Source of the DNA: an uncultured Clostridia bacterium
GTDB taxonomy: Bacteria; Bacillota; Clostridia; TANB77; CAG-508
Reading direction: 5' to 3'
Assembly: GCA_944392945.1 (NCBI GenBank)
Contig: CALXYJ010000012.1
Span: 1 to 38,229, forward strand
DNA: 38,229 bases
In this document: positions 14,730-22,873 of the stretch, in pieces
Numbering within the stretch: the stretch's first letter is position 1
How the letters are laid out: every line of letters starts with the position of its first letter
Notes under the pieces: generated by a model
The model's database searches: none
Seen by the model: the letters and a program-made list of their open reading frames with translations, nothing else
What the model was told of the DNA's origin: nothing
Program-made: the position numbers and the translations under genes

Positions 14730-16499
14730 ATGCAAAAAACATGTAGTATAAAAAATAAAAAAATGATGTTATGGATAATTATAGTTTCTTCAATATTATT
14801 AATATTATTGGTGATTAGAATTGCTGTTATACAATTTGTGGATGGGGATAAATTAAAAGAGATGGCATATGAACAACAAACTTTAAATAGAAAAATAACA
14901 TCAAAAAGAGGAACCATATATGATGCAACAGGAAAAAATATATTGGCTCAAAGCAGTACAGTAGAAACAGTTACAGTAAATTCTACGAATATTCCTAATG
15001 AGAAGAAAGAGCTGGTAAGTAAAGCTTTATCCGAAATATTAGAAGTTGATTATGAAGAAACTTTAAAGAAAGTAAATAAAAGAAGTTCAATAGAAACTAT
15101 TGCTAAAAAAGTAGAAAAAGAAAAGACTGATGAATTAAGACAATGGATGAAAGATAATAATATAGAAAGTGGAATTAATATAGATGAAGATACAAAAAGA
15201 TATTATCCATATAGTAGTTTAGCTTCTCAAGTAATTGGTTTTTGTGGAAGTGATAATCAAGGATTGGATGGAATTGAAGCTAAATATGATGATATATTAA
15301 AAGGAAAGAGCGGAAAGATTGAAAAAGTTACAGATGCTAAAGGTGGAGATATGGAACAATTAGAAGAAAATTATGTTGCAGCAGAAAAAGGAAAAGATTT
15401 AGTACTAACAATAGATGTAACTATTCAATCAATAGCAGAAAAGTATTTAGAAAATGCATGTATAGATAATGAATGTACAGATGGTGGAAATATTATTATT
15501 ATGAATCCCAATAATGGAGACATATTAGCAATGGCAACATATCCAAATTATGATTTAAATAATCCATATGAATTGGAAAATAGTCAAAATATGGATACCA
15601 GTGAAAAAAATAAGCAATTACAAGCTAAATGGAGAAATAAAGCAATAGCAGATACATATGAGCCAGGATCTACTTTTAAATTAATAACTTCATCTGCAGC
15701 ATTAGAAGAAGGTATCACAACAACTGATAAAGAAGGGGAATTTAATTGTGGAGGAGGAATAGATGTTGCAGGAGTTAGAATAAAGTGTTGGAGATATTAT
15801 AGACCACATGGAACGCAAAGTTTAAGGCAAGCTCTTATGAATTCGTGTAATCCAGTATTTATTGCATTAGGGCAAAAAATAGGCAAGGATAAATATTATG
15901 AATATTTAGATAAGTTTGGATTCTTTAAAAAAACAAATATTGATTTACCAGGTGAAGCTAAAGGAATTTTTTTGGCTAAAGATAAGGTTGGCCCTGTAGA
16001 ACTTGCAACTATAAGTTTTGGGCAAAGATTTGAAGTAACTCCGATACAAATGGTAACTGCTGTAGCTAGTATTGCAAATGGTGGAGAATATATAGAACCT
16101 AGAGTGGTTAAAGAAATTATAGATTCTGAAACAGGTGAGAAACAAGAAATAGAAGTAAAAAAAGGAAATAGAGTAATATCAGAAGAAACAGCCAATAGTG
16201 TACTAAGCATGATGCAATCTGTTGTAGAAGATGGAACAGGAAGAAATGCACAAGTGCAAGGATATTTAGTAGGAGGAAAAACAGGGACTTCAGAAGATGG
16301 AGTAAATACGAATAAATATGTAACATCATTTATGGGAGTTGCACCAATTTCGGATCCGCAAGTTGTAATTTTAGTAACTTTATATAATCCGACAGGTGAA
16401 GGAGGACACCAAGGAGGTGAATGGATAATTTTAACAACAAAAATGAATTTAAGAGATAATCAGAATATAGCAATTTTGCTATATATTTTTTTTGGCTAA
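14730..16499 (+). CDS. spoVD: Class B penicillin-binding protein 2 (SpoVD-type), 5' part, interrupted by an inserted element
   Basis: 589 residues as it stands. An N-terminal membrane anchor (about 12-35) is followed by the PBP dimerisation domain and a transpeptidase domain with all three active-site motifs: STFK (Ser314-Lys317), SCN (372-374) and KTGT (517-520). Normal sequence ends at HQGG (560-563); the next 26 residues come from the left end of the inserted element. Lost are the last transpeptidase helix and the PASTA domain, which continue at 22531-22819 in the recombinase frame. Joining 14730-16417 to 22531-22819 gives an uninterrupted 658-codon gene, a normal SpoVD/PBP2 length. It cross-links septal or spore-cortex peptidoglycan; the single PASTA domain and cluster position favour SpoVD-type. 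The ATG at 14730 follows GAGGTG. Confidence 0.92.
   Translation: MQKTCSIKNKKMMLWIIIVSSILLILLVIRIAVIQFVDGDKLKEMAYEQQTLNRKITSKRGTIYDATGKNILAQSSTVETVTVNSTNIPNEKKELVSKALSEILEVDYEETLKKVNKRSSIETIAKKVEKEKTDELRQWMKDNNIESGINIDEDTKRYYPYSSLASQVIGFCGSDNQGLDGIEAKYDDILKGKSGKIEKVTDAKGGDMEQLEENYVAAEKGKDLVLTIDVTIQSIAEKYLENACIDNECTDGGNIIIMNPNNGDILAMATYPNYDLNNPYELENSQNMDTSEKNKQLQAKWRNKAIADTYEPGSTFKLITSSAALEEGITTTDKEGEFNCGGGIDVAGVRIKCWRYYRPHGTQSLRQALMNSCNPVFIALGQKIGKDKYYEYLDKFGFFKKTNIDLPGEAKGIFLAKDKVGPVELATISFGQRFEVTPIQMVTAVASIANGGEYIEPRVVKEIIDSETGEKQEIEVKKGNRVISEETANSVLSMMQSVVEDGTGRNAQVQGYLVGGKTGTSEDGVNTNKYVTSFMGVAPISDPQVVILVTLYNPTGEGGHQGGEWIILTTKMNLRDNQNIAILLYIFFG
16406..16417 (+). repeat. attL core (left copy of the 12-bp direct repeat)
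   Basis: ACACCAAGGAGG, encoding the end of the GHQGG segment of the PBP. Identical to 22519-22530. The true crossover dinucleotide lies somewhere within it. Confidence 0.88.
16465..16493 (+). terminator. Terminator at the left end of the element
   Basis: ATATAGCA pairs with TGCTATAT around a 4-nt loop, followed by ATTTTTTTT. It lies within the element-derived tail of the truncated PBP frame and should stop PBP transcripts from entering the cargo. Confidence 0.75.
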
Positions 16500-16510
16500 A
16501 AAACGTAAGT

Positions 16511-16539
16511 TTGACTAAAATGCAAAAATATGATAAATT
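16511..16539 (+). promoter_or_regulatory. Promoter for the element's glycosyltransferase genes
   Basis: TTGACT (16511-16516), 17-bp spacer, TAAATT (16534-16539), directly after the terminator. It implies that the cargo is expressed independently of the host operon. Confidence 0.6.
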
Positions 16540-16593
16540 ATAGGGAGAGTTTGATATAAAACGGAAAAAAGACTGTCTTTAAAAAGGGGAAAT

Positions 16594-18087
16594 ATGAAAA
16601 TGGAAATCTTAGAATATACAAATAAGTATAGACAAAAGACAATAGACTTATTAATAAAAGTTGCTGTAGATGAACATGGATTTAAAGACTGGGAAAAATG
16701 GTTTAAGATTTTTGAAAACGAAGCATATATCGAAAATGATGGAAATTGTTATATAGCAATTGATGATCAAGATAATGTAATAGGAACAATTAGTTTAAGA
16801 AAAATAGACAGTATATCGGGAGAAGTAAAAAATTTTTATGTAGAAAAAGAATATAGAGGATCAGGAATATCGCAAGAACTATTAAATACTCTTATCGAAT
16901 TTGCTAAAACAAAGGGATATAAAAGATTAGAATTAGATTCTTATAAAGAGTTTAATAGAGCATTAAATTTTTATAAGAAAAATAATTTTGCTTTAGAAGC
17001 AATAGAAAATAATAAATATATATATTATAAAATACTTTCAGAAGAAAAAATAACTGTTATAGTAGCTGTATATAATATAGAAAAATATTTGGATAATTGT
17101 ATAAAAAGTATAATTAACCAAAATTATAAAAATTTACAAATTTTATTAATAGATGATGGATCTACAGATAGTTCTGGAGAAATATGCGATAAATATGCAA
17201 AATTAGATGAGAGAATAGAAGTTATTCATAAAAAAAATGGGGGATTAGCTGATGCAAGAAATGTAGGAATGTCATTGGCTAAGGGTAAATATATAAGCTT
17301 TATAGATGGAGATGACTATATTTATCCAACATTTTACATGAATCTGTATAATTTAATAGTAAAATATGATGCAGATATCTCAGAATGTGATTTTTTAAGA
17401 GTAAACGAGGACGATATAGAAAATATAGAAGAAATAATATTAAAAGAAAATGAAAAATTAAAAATAAGACATGAAATAATTGATAATAAAGAAGCAGTAT
17501 GTGAACTTTTTGGAACAAGATTACAACCATATGTAAAAAAAGTTGTTGTATGGAATAAATTATACAACTCTAAAGTTTTAAGTGATATACAATTTCCTTT
17601 TGGAAAATTACATGAGGATGAATATACAACATATAAAATTTTATATAATAGTACGAAGATTGTTTCAACAAATAAAGTATTACATGGTTATATACAAACT
17701 AAAAATAGTATCATGAGAAGAGAAATAAAACAAAAAAGAATTGATGATAATTTAGATGCATATATACAATCTTCAAATTTCTTTAAAGAAAAAAATGAAC
17801 CAGAAATCGAAATGAAATGTAGAAGAAGATATTTAGAAAATTGTATTGAGTTATCTGGAAAAGTGTTAAAGTCAGATAACAAAGAAAAACAAACACAATT
17901 AGAAGGAATAAAAGATAAATTTATTTCTAATTATGATAAATATATAAAAGATATTATTTTTTATAATTCAGAAGAGAGAGAAACAAGAATTATACAAATA
18001 ATTATAGAAGCATATGAGAATATTAAGAAAAATAATAAAAACATAGGTGAATATTGGTGCGAATTGGAGGAATTGGTTAATGAATGA
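16594..18087 (+). CDS. GNAT acetyltransferase fused to a GT2 glycosyltransferase
   Basis: 497 residues with two domains. Residues about 1-150 form a GNAT N-acetyltransferase (VKNFYVEKEYRGSGISQEL is the acetyl-CoA loop, RGSGIS). Residues about 154-400 form a family 2 glycosyltransferase with the opening ITVIVAVYNIEKYL, the nucleotide-binding DDGSTDSSG and the metal-binding DGDDYI, followed by a helical tail. GT2 enzymes of this shape add sugars to capsule, exopolysaccharide or protein glycans; the acceptor is unknown. The fusion suggests an acetylated sugar or acylated glycan product (inference). AAAAGGGG precedes the ATG. First gene of the element; the next gene overlaps its end by 8 bp. Confidence 0.87.
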   Translation: MKMEILEYTNKYRQKTIDLLIKVAVDEHGFKDWEKWFKIFENEAYIENDGNCYIAIDDQDNVIGTISLRKIDSISGEVKNFYVEKEYRGSGISQELLNTLIEFAKTKGYKRLELDSYKEFNRALNFYKKNNFALEAIENNKYIYYKILSEEKITVIVAVYNIEKYLDNCIKSIINQNYKNLQILLIDDGSTDSSGEICDKYAKLDERIEVIHKKNGGLADARNVGMSLAKGKYISFIDGDDYIYPTFYMNLYNLIVKYDADISECDFLRVNEDDIENIEEIILKENEKLKIRHEIIDNKEAVCELFGTRLQPYVKKVVVWNKLYNSKVLSDIQFPFGKLHEDEYTTYKILYNSTKIVSTNKVLHGYIQTKNSIMRREIKQKRIDDNLDAYIQSSNFFKEKNEPEIEMKCRRRYLENCIELSGKVLKSDNKEKQTQLEGIKDKFISNYDKYIKDIIFYNSEERETRIIQIIIEAYENIKKNNKNIGEYWCELEELVNE

Positions 18088-19279
18088 TAAGAAAAATGTA
18101 TGTTTAATAGTACCAAATGTTTTTCCGGTTCCTGCAGTTAATGGTGGAGCGTGTGAAACCCTTGTAGAAACACTAATAAAAGAAAATGAAAAATTAAATA
18201 AAATTAATATTACTTGTGTATCTATATATGATGAAAAAGCCTATAAAAAAAGTAAAGAATATAAAAATACTAAATTTATATATATAAAAGATAAAAATAA
18301 TACTGATAATATAGATTTATCTTTTGAAAAAGAAGATAAAAAATTATTTTTATATATGGATGATATATATGAAAATATAAAAGATGAGAATTTAGATTTT
18401 ATTGTTATAGAAGGTGGAGATTTAAAAGCATATAAATATCTTTTAAAAAGATTCCCAAAGGAAAAATGTATAATGCATATACATGGAATTTCTACAGGAG
18501 ATAATGAATTTGAACAAATCTACCAATACTATATTGCTGTAAGTAATTATGCTGCAAATCATTTTTTAGCAAGTGGTATTATAGAAAAAGAAAGAGTTAA
18601 AGTTTTATACAATGGTATTGAAATAGAAAAATTTAAAAGAAAGTTGTCACTAGAAGAAAAGCGAGAATTAAAAAATAAATATAATATAAAAGAAAATGAA
18701 AAAGTTATTATGTTTTGTGGAAGAACAGTAGTTGGAAAGGGAATAAAGGAATTAATTTTAGCTTTTAAAAGAATGAAAAATATAAATAATGCTAAATTAT
18801 TAATTGTTGGAAACTCAGCATTTGGGAAAAATATACAAACAGAATTTGATAGAGAACTAATAAAAATATCACAAGATATAAAAGATAAAATTGTTTTTAC
18901 ATCATTTATACCTAATGATGATTTATATAAAATACACAATATAGCAGATATTGCTGTTGTTCCAACAATTACAGAAGAAGCTTTTGGAATGGTCGTAGTT
19001 GAGGCAATGGCATCTGGATTGCCTCTAATAGTTACTAGGTCAGGAGGAATACCAGAAATAGTAAATGAAGAAAATGCAATTATAGTAGATAAGGACGAGC
19101 TCTTAATCGAGAATATAGCAAAATCATTAGACTTTCTTGTAACAAATGAAAATAAAAGAATAAACATGGGAATTAAAGGTGCCGAATTGGCTAATAATTT
19201 TTCAGGAGAAAAGTTTTACAAAGGATTCATCAATATAATAGACGAATTTTTTAAAAATAATAATATAGTCAAGAAATAA
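18080..19279 (+). CDS. GT4-family glycosyltransferase
   Basis: 399 residues from the ATG at 18080 (MNDKKNVCLIVPNVFP), chosen because GGAGG sits at 18066-18070 and the N-terminus then starts directly with the Rossmann strand. The GT-B C-terminal half carries the GT4 donor-site motif EEAFGMVVVEAMASGLP (E-x7-E) and the VMFCGRTVVGKG segment. It is a retaining sugar transferase, probably cytoplasmic at the membrane face. Overlap with the preceding fusion gene suggests translational coupling. Confidence 0.88.
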   Translation: MNDKKNVCLIVPNVFPVPAVNGGACETLVETLIKENEKLNKINITCVSIYDEKAYKKSKEYKNTKFIYIKDKNNTDNIDLSFEKEDKKLFLYMDDIYENIKDENLDFIVIEGGDLKAYKYLLKRFPKEKCIMHIHGISTGDNEFEQIYQYYIAVSNYAANHFLASGIIEKERVKVLYNGIEIEKFKRKLSLEEKRELKNKYNIKENEKVIMFCGRTVVGKGIKELILAFKRMKNINNAKLLIVGNSAFGKNIQTEFDRELIKISQDIKDKIVFTSFIPNDDLYKIHNIADIAVVPTITEEAFGMVVVEAMASGLPLIVTRSGGIPEIVNEENAIIVDKDELLIENIAKSLDFLVTNENKRINMGIKGAELANNFSGEKFYKGFINIIDEFFKNNNIVKK

Positions 19280-19292
19280 GGAGTGGAGATAG

Positions 19293-20528
19293 ATGTCAAA
19301 ACCTATACAATTCGGAATTGGTTTTTTAGCAGGAAGACCTAATGTATGTAAAATAATAAATAGATATTATAAAGACATAATTGAACAAGGTGAAAAATAT
19401 GGAAAGGATGTTAAATTTACTATTTTTATTTTATATGATTTAAATTATCAAGGAACTAATAGAATTGATTTTTATAATATAAAATCAGATGTCTATAAAA
19501 AAATAGAAATAAAATATATTACTCCAGAAGACATAGAAGAAGAAAAGAAAATTCTAGCGTCTAGATATGATTTTAATAAAAAAGATATAGATTTAATATT
19601 AGGCCATGGATATGCTAGAGCAAGAAATTCTATTATGTATTTTGCATTAAAAAGGAAGATTGATTATTTGCTATTCTGGGATGATGATGAATATTTAGTG
19701 GCAAATGTAAAAGATGAAAATAACCAAATAGAATGGGTAAAACAAGATGATATACTACAACATCTAAAAAACATAAAAAATGCTGATGTAACAGTTGGAT
19801 ATAGATGTGGAAATATGTCACCTGTGCCAAAAATAGAATATAATAATATCATAACAGAAGAGGATTTTAAAAATTATATAGATGGTGTTAGTAATGAAGC
19901 TGTAACATGGGAAAAAGTAAAAAGTCAAGAAAAACAAGAAGGTGGAATTTCTTTTGCAGATAAGGAAATTGTTTTTAAAGGAAAAGCGCATGAATTAAGA
20001 GATGTAGGAACAAAAAATTGGTTATTAGCATCAGGAATTTGCCTTAATTTAAAAAGATTAGAGAATATACCTGCATTCTATAATCCACCATTTGCTAGAG
20101 GAGAAGATACATTTTTATCTACATTATTAAAAAATTCAAAAGTTGTACAAGTTCCAACTTATCATTTTCATGATGGATTTTTAAAATATAGTAAAATTTT
20201 GGAGGACAAATATCCAAAAGAATTTAATAGAGTAAAATTAGATGGAAGTATAGAAGAAAGATTTTTAAAAACTTCAATTGGTTGGGTAGAATATAAACCT
20301 TTGTTAATATATATAACTGATAGAAAAAATTATAGCAAAATTATTAAGCAAACCAAAGAAGATTTAGAAAAAGGTATTAAAGCAGTTAATAAATTATTTA
20401 ATACAGAAAGTTTTAATATTTTGTTAGATGAGCTAAATAGTTATGATAAAAATGTAAAAAAACATTATAATGAATATATAAGAACTAATGAAGTATGGAA
20501 TAAATTAAAAACTCAAATGAAATTTTAA
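19293..20528 (+). CDS. Putative GT-A-fold glycosyltransferase
   Basis: 411 residues. After a strand-rich start (IQFGIGFLAGRPNVCKIIN), residues about 110-135 read ARARNSIMYF...LLFWDDDEYL, where WDDDE looks like the metal-binding DxD of GT-A enzymes. GEDTFLSTLL near residue 270 resembles the catalytic ED motif of GT2-like enzymes. The family is not recognised precisely. AAGGAGTGG precedes the ATG, 13 nt after the GT4 gene. A terminator follows, closing a three-gene glycan cassette. Confidence 0.75.
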   Translation: MSKPIQFGIGFLAGRPNVCKIINRYYKDIIEQGEKYGKDVKFTIFILYDLNYQGTNRIDFYNIKSDVYKKIEIKYITPEDIEEEKKILASRYDFNKKDIDLILGHGYARARNSIMYFALKRKIDYLLFWDDDEYLVANVKDENNQIEWVKQDDILQHLKNIKNADVTVGYRCGNMSPVPKIEYNNIITEEDFKNYIDGVSNEAVTWEKVKSQEKQEGGISFADKEIVFKGKAHELRDVGTKNWLLASGICLNLKRLENIPAFYNPPFARGEDTFLSTLLKNSKVVQVPTYHFHDGFLKYSKILEDKYPKEFNRVKLDGSIEERFLKTSIGWVEYKPLLIYITDRKNYSKIIKQTKEDLEKGIKAVNKLFNTESFNILLDELNSYDKNVKKHYNEYIRTNEVWNKLKTQMKF

Positions 20529-20550
20529 TTTCTAGTACAATTATAAATAA

Positions 20551-20590
20551 AAAAACTTGTTATATTAAAAATAATATAGCAAGTTTTTTT
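20551..20590 (+). terminator. Terminator after the glycosyltransferase cassette
   Basis: AAAAACTTGTTATATT pairs with AATATAGCAAGTTTTT (one G-U pair) around a short A-rich loop, with T7. It separates the cargo from the recombinase unit. Confidence 0.85.
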
Positions 20591-20663
20591 ATTGTCTCAA
20601 TTAGTAATAAAAAATTTTGAAATTAATAAAATTGAAATAAAAAATATGAAAGGAAAATGAATT

Positions 20664-20822
20664 TTGGATAGGAAAGAAAAGTATATTAAATACCTATCAA
20701 AAACAGGAGATTGCTATGAACTAAAAGTTGGAAATTTGAATGTAGAAATGATTTATTCTAAAAATAACAAAAAAATTGATGAGTGTATTTTAAATGTATT
20801 AAAACGAAAGAATGATAAATAA
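20664..20822 (+). CDS. Small TnpW-like protein
   Basis: 52 residues from a TTG start, with GAAAGGA about 11 nt upstream. Sequence pattern: basic N-terminus, then GDCYELKVGNLNVEMIYSKN, then a short helix (IDECILNVLKR). This layout, and its position just before a TnpX-type recombinase, resembles the small TnpW proteins of Tn4451-like elements, whose function is poorly defined. The start codon is uncertain (no in-frame ATG at this point). Ends 25 nt before the recombinase start. Confidence 0.5.
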   Translation: MDRKEKYIKYLSKTGDCYELKVGNLNVEMIYSKNNKKIDECILNVLKRKNDK

Positions 20823-20847
20823 GTTGTAATTTTTGTAGAAGAAGGAA

Positions 20848-22819
20848 GTGAAAATATTGGCTGGTAGAAAATCAAAATATTCATCAGAAGCTATAAATAC
20901 AAAAGAAGTAAAAAAATGGTTTGTTGCGATATATATTAGGCTTTCACAGGAAGATTCTGATAATGGAGAAGACAAGCGAGAAAGTAATAGTATTACAAGC
21001 CAAAAAGCATTATTAAATGAATATATTGAAGAGCACAATGATTTAATTGTTTATGATGTTTATGTTGATGATGGTTATACTGGAACAGATTTTAATAGAC
21101 CAGGATTTCAAAAATTATTAGAAGATATGAGAGAAGGAAAAATAAATTGTGTCCTAGTTAAAGATTTATCAAGACTTGGTAGAAATTATATAGAAGTAGG
21201 AAATTACATAGAACAAATATTTCCATTATTCAATATTAGATTTATTGCTATAAATGATGGAGTAGATAGTTTTAGAAACCCTACAAGTGTAAATACAATA
21301 TTGGTACCATTTAAGAATTTAATAAATGATGAATATTGTAGAGATACATCAATTAAAATAAGATCAGCTTTAAATGGACGAAAGAAAAAACGGAGAATTT
21401 GTAGGAGCGTTTGCATCTTATGGGTATATAAAAAGTCCAAACGATAACCATAAATTGATTATTGATAAAGAGTCAGCAAAAATTGTAAAAAAGATTTTTG
21501 AATGGAAAGTAAATGAAGGTTTAGGTAATTTAGCAATATGCCATAGATTAAATGATATGGGGATTTTGAATCCCACAGGTTATAAAAAGAAAAAATTAAA
21601 TCAAAATTATAATAATTCTAGAATTATTCAAGAAGATTATTCATGGTGTACATCTACAATCAGAAATATTTTAAGAAATGATATTTATATTGGAAATATG
21701 ACACAGGGAAAAAGAAGAGTAAAAAGCTATAAGCTACATAAAGTAGAGCAAGTTCCAGAAGATGAATGGGTTACTGTAGAAAATATGCATGAGCCAATTA
21801 TAGAAAAAGAATTATTTGAGAAAGCACAAAATATGAGAATGGTTGATACTAGAGTACAAAATAATGGAATCTTAAGTATGTGGGCTGGAATATTAAAATG
21901 TGCAGATTGTAAGAGGGCTATGCATAAAAAGACTTGTAAAAATAAAATTGGAAAAACTTATGAATATTACATATGTGGTACTTATAGAAAAAAATCAAAT
22001 AATTTATGTACAAAACATACAATAAAAGTTGAAGAATTAGAAAAGGCAGTTTTAGAAGCTATTAAATTACATATGGAATTATTTGTAGATACCGAGAATT
22101 TATTAAATAAGATTAGTAAACAAAAATCTAAAAAAATAATTGATGAAAATATTAAAAATATAAAAAAAGATAAGGAAAATGAGATAGAAAAAATTAAAAA
22201 TTTAAAAAGAGGTTTATATGAGGATTGGAAAAATGGATATATAAAAAAAGAAGAATTTTTAGAGTATAGGGATAAATATGAAAAAGATATGGATATAGCT
22301 AAAAAAAATATTATCAATTTAGATAAAGAAAATAAAAAAGAAGAAAAAGTTACTATTGAAAATAACAAATGGATACAAAATTTAGCAGAAAATAAAAATA
22401 TAACAGAATTAGATAGGGATATTATAGAAGAATTAATTGATTATATTGAGGTATACGAAAATAATAAGATAGCTATTCACTTTAAATTTTCAGATCAATT
22501 AAGTTGTAGTGATAAAATACACCAAGGAGGAGGTGTTGCAGCACCAGTAGGAGGGCAAATATTGGGAGAAGTTTTACCTTATTTAGAATTACAGCAAGAC
22601 AAAGAAACAGAGGAAACACCAAAAGAAGAAGTAGAAATGCCAGAGATAAGAAATAAAACTGTAAAAGAAGCAAAACAAATTTTAAAAGAAATTGGGTTAG
22701 AGCTAGAAATTAATAATTCGACCGAAGAAATAAACGAAGAGGAAGAATATGTAAAAGAACAAATTCCTAAACCAGGAATAAAAATAACGAAAGAAACAAA
22801 AGTTTATATTGATATATAA
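20848..22819 (+). CDS. Large serine recombinase (TnpX type), CGG frameshift, C-terminus fused to the PBP PASTA tail
   Basis: Begins with GTG at 20848 (GAAGGA upstream). The resolvase catalytic domain has YIRLSQED with the nucleophile Ser33, and KDLSRLGRNYIE. The recombinase domain (GEFVGAFASYGY onward), a zinc ribbon (CADCKRAM...YYICG...NNLCTKH) and a long coiled coil follow. The frame breaks at CGG 21391-21393 after six A; skipping the C gives GGA GAA TTT and restores the conserved GEFVG. Deleting one A would also work. Past residue 557 the frame crosses attR into 99 residues of PBP, including a PASTA domain. On an excised circle it would instead gain the 26-residue tail now on the PBP. It presumably integrates and excises the element. 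Confidence 0.87.
22519..22530 (+). repeat. attR core (right copy of the 12-bp direct repeat)
   Basis: Identical to 16406-16417 and in the same reading phase relative to the PBP codons, so exact recombination leaves the PBP gene in frame. Confidence 0.88.
22531..22819 (+). pseudogene. spoVD: Detached 3' end of spoVD (last transpeptidase helix and PASTA domain)
   Basis: Encodes GGVAAPVGGQILGEVLPYL, the conserved final helix of PBP2 transpeptidases, an acidic linker, and one PASTA domain (MPEIRNKTVKEAKQILKEI to the end). It has no start of its own and is read only as the tail of the recombinase frame. The same frame joins the 5' part after excision. Confidence 0.9.
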
Positions 22820-22873
22820 ATTTACTTGCTATATAATGTATTCGTAAAATTGTATAAAAATGGAGGTAAAGGT

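Larger units (their letters stand above)
16406..22530 (+). mobile_element. Serine-recombinase element integrated in spoVD
   Basis: The element plus both repeat copies occupies this span; the unit that would be excised is 6,113 bp. It is bounded by an identical 12-bp sequence (16406-16417 and 22519-22530), and the two flanks together form a continuous PBP gene, which defines the ends precisely. Cargo, left to right: terminator, promoter, GNAT-GT2 fusion, GT4, another glycosyltransferase, terminator, small TnpW-like ORF, large serine recombinase. There are no phage structural or conjugation genes, so it is a compact mobilisable-transposon-like unit. The target is the codons for the near-invariant HQGGG segment of PBP2, so equivalent sites should exist in many relatives. 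Whether it excises is unknown. Confidence 0.9.

Noticed and set aside
18559..19167. 202-codon minus-strand ORF opposite the GT4 gene
   Set aside because: Low-complexity Ser/Ile/Phe shadow of a well-supported gene, with no ribosome site.
21374..21447. -1 programmed frameshift on the A-run in the recombinase gene
   Set aside because: The downstream frame needs a +1 move (or -2), not -1, and the X-XXY-YYZ heptamer is not in the right phase. Loss of one A from the six-A run (21385-21390) remains possible and is noted as an alternative to the CGG explanation.
16594..22530. Prophage
   Set aside because: No capsid, terminase, tail, lysis or replication genes; only glycosyltransferases, a small ORF and a recombinase.
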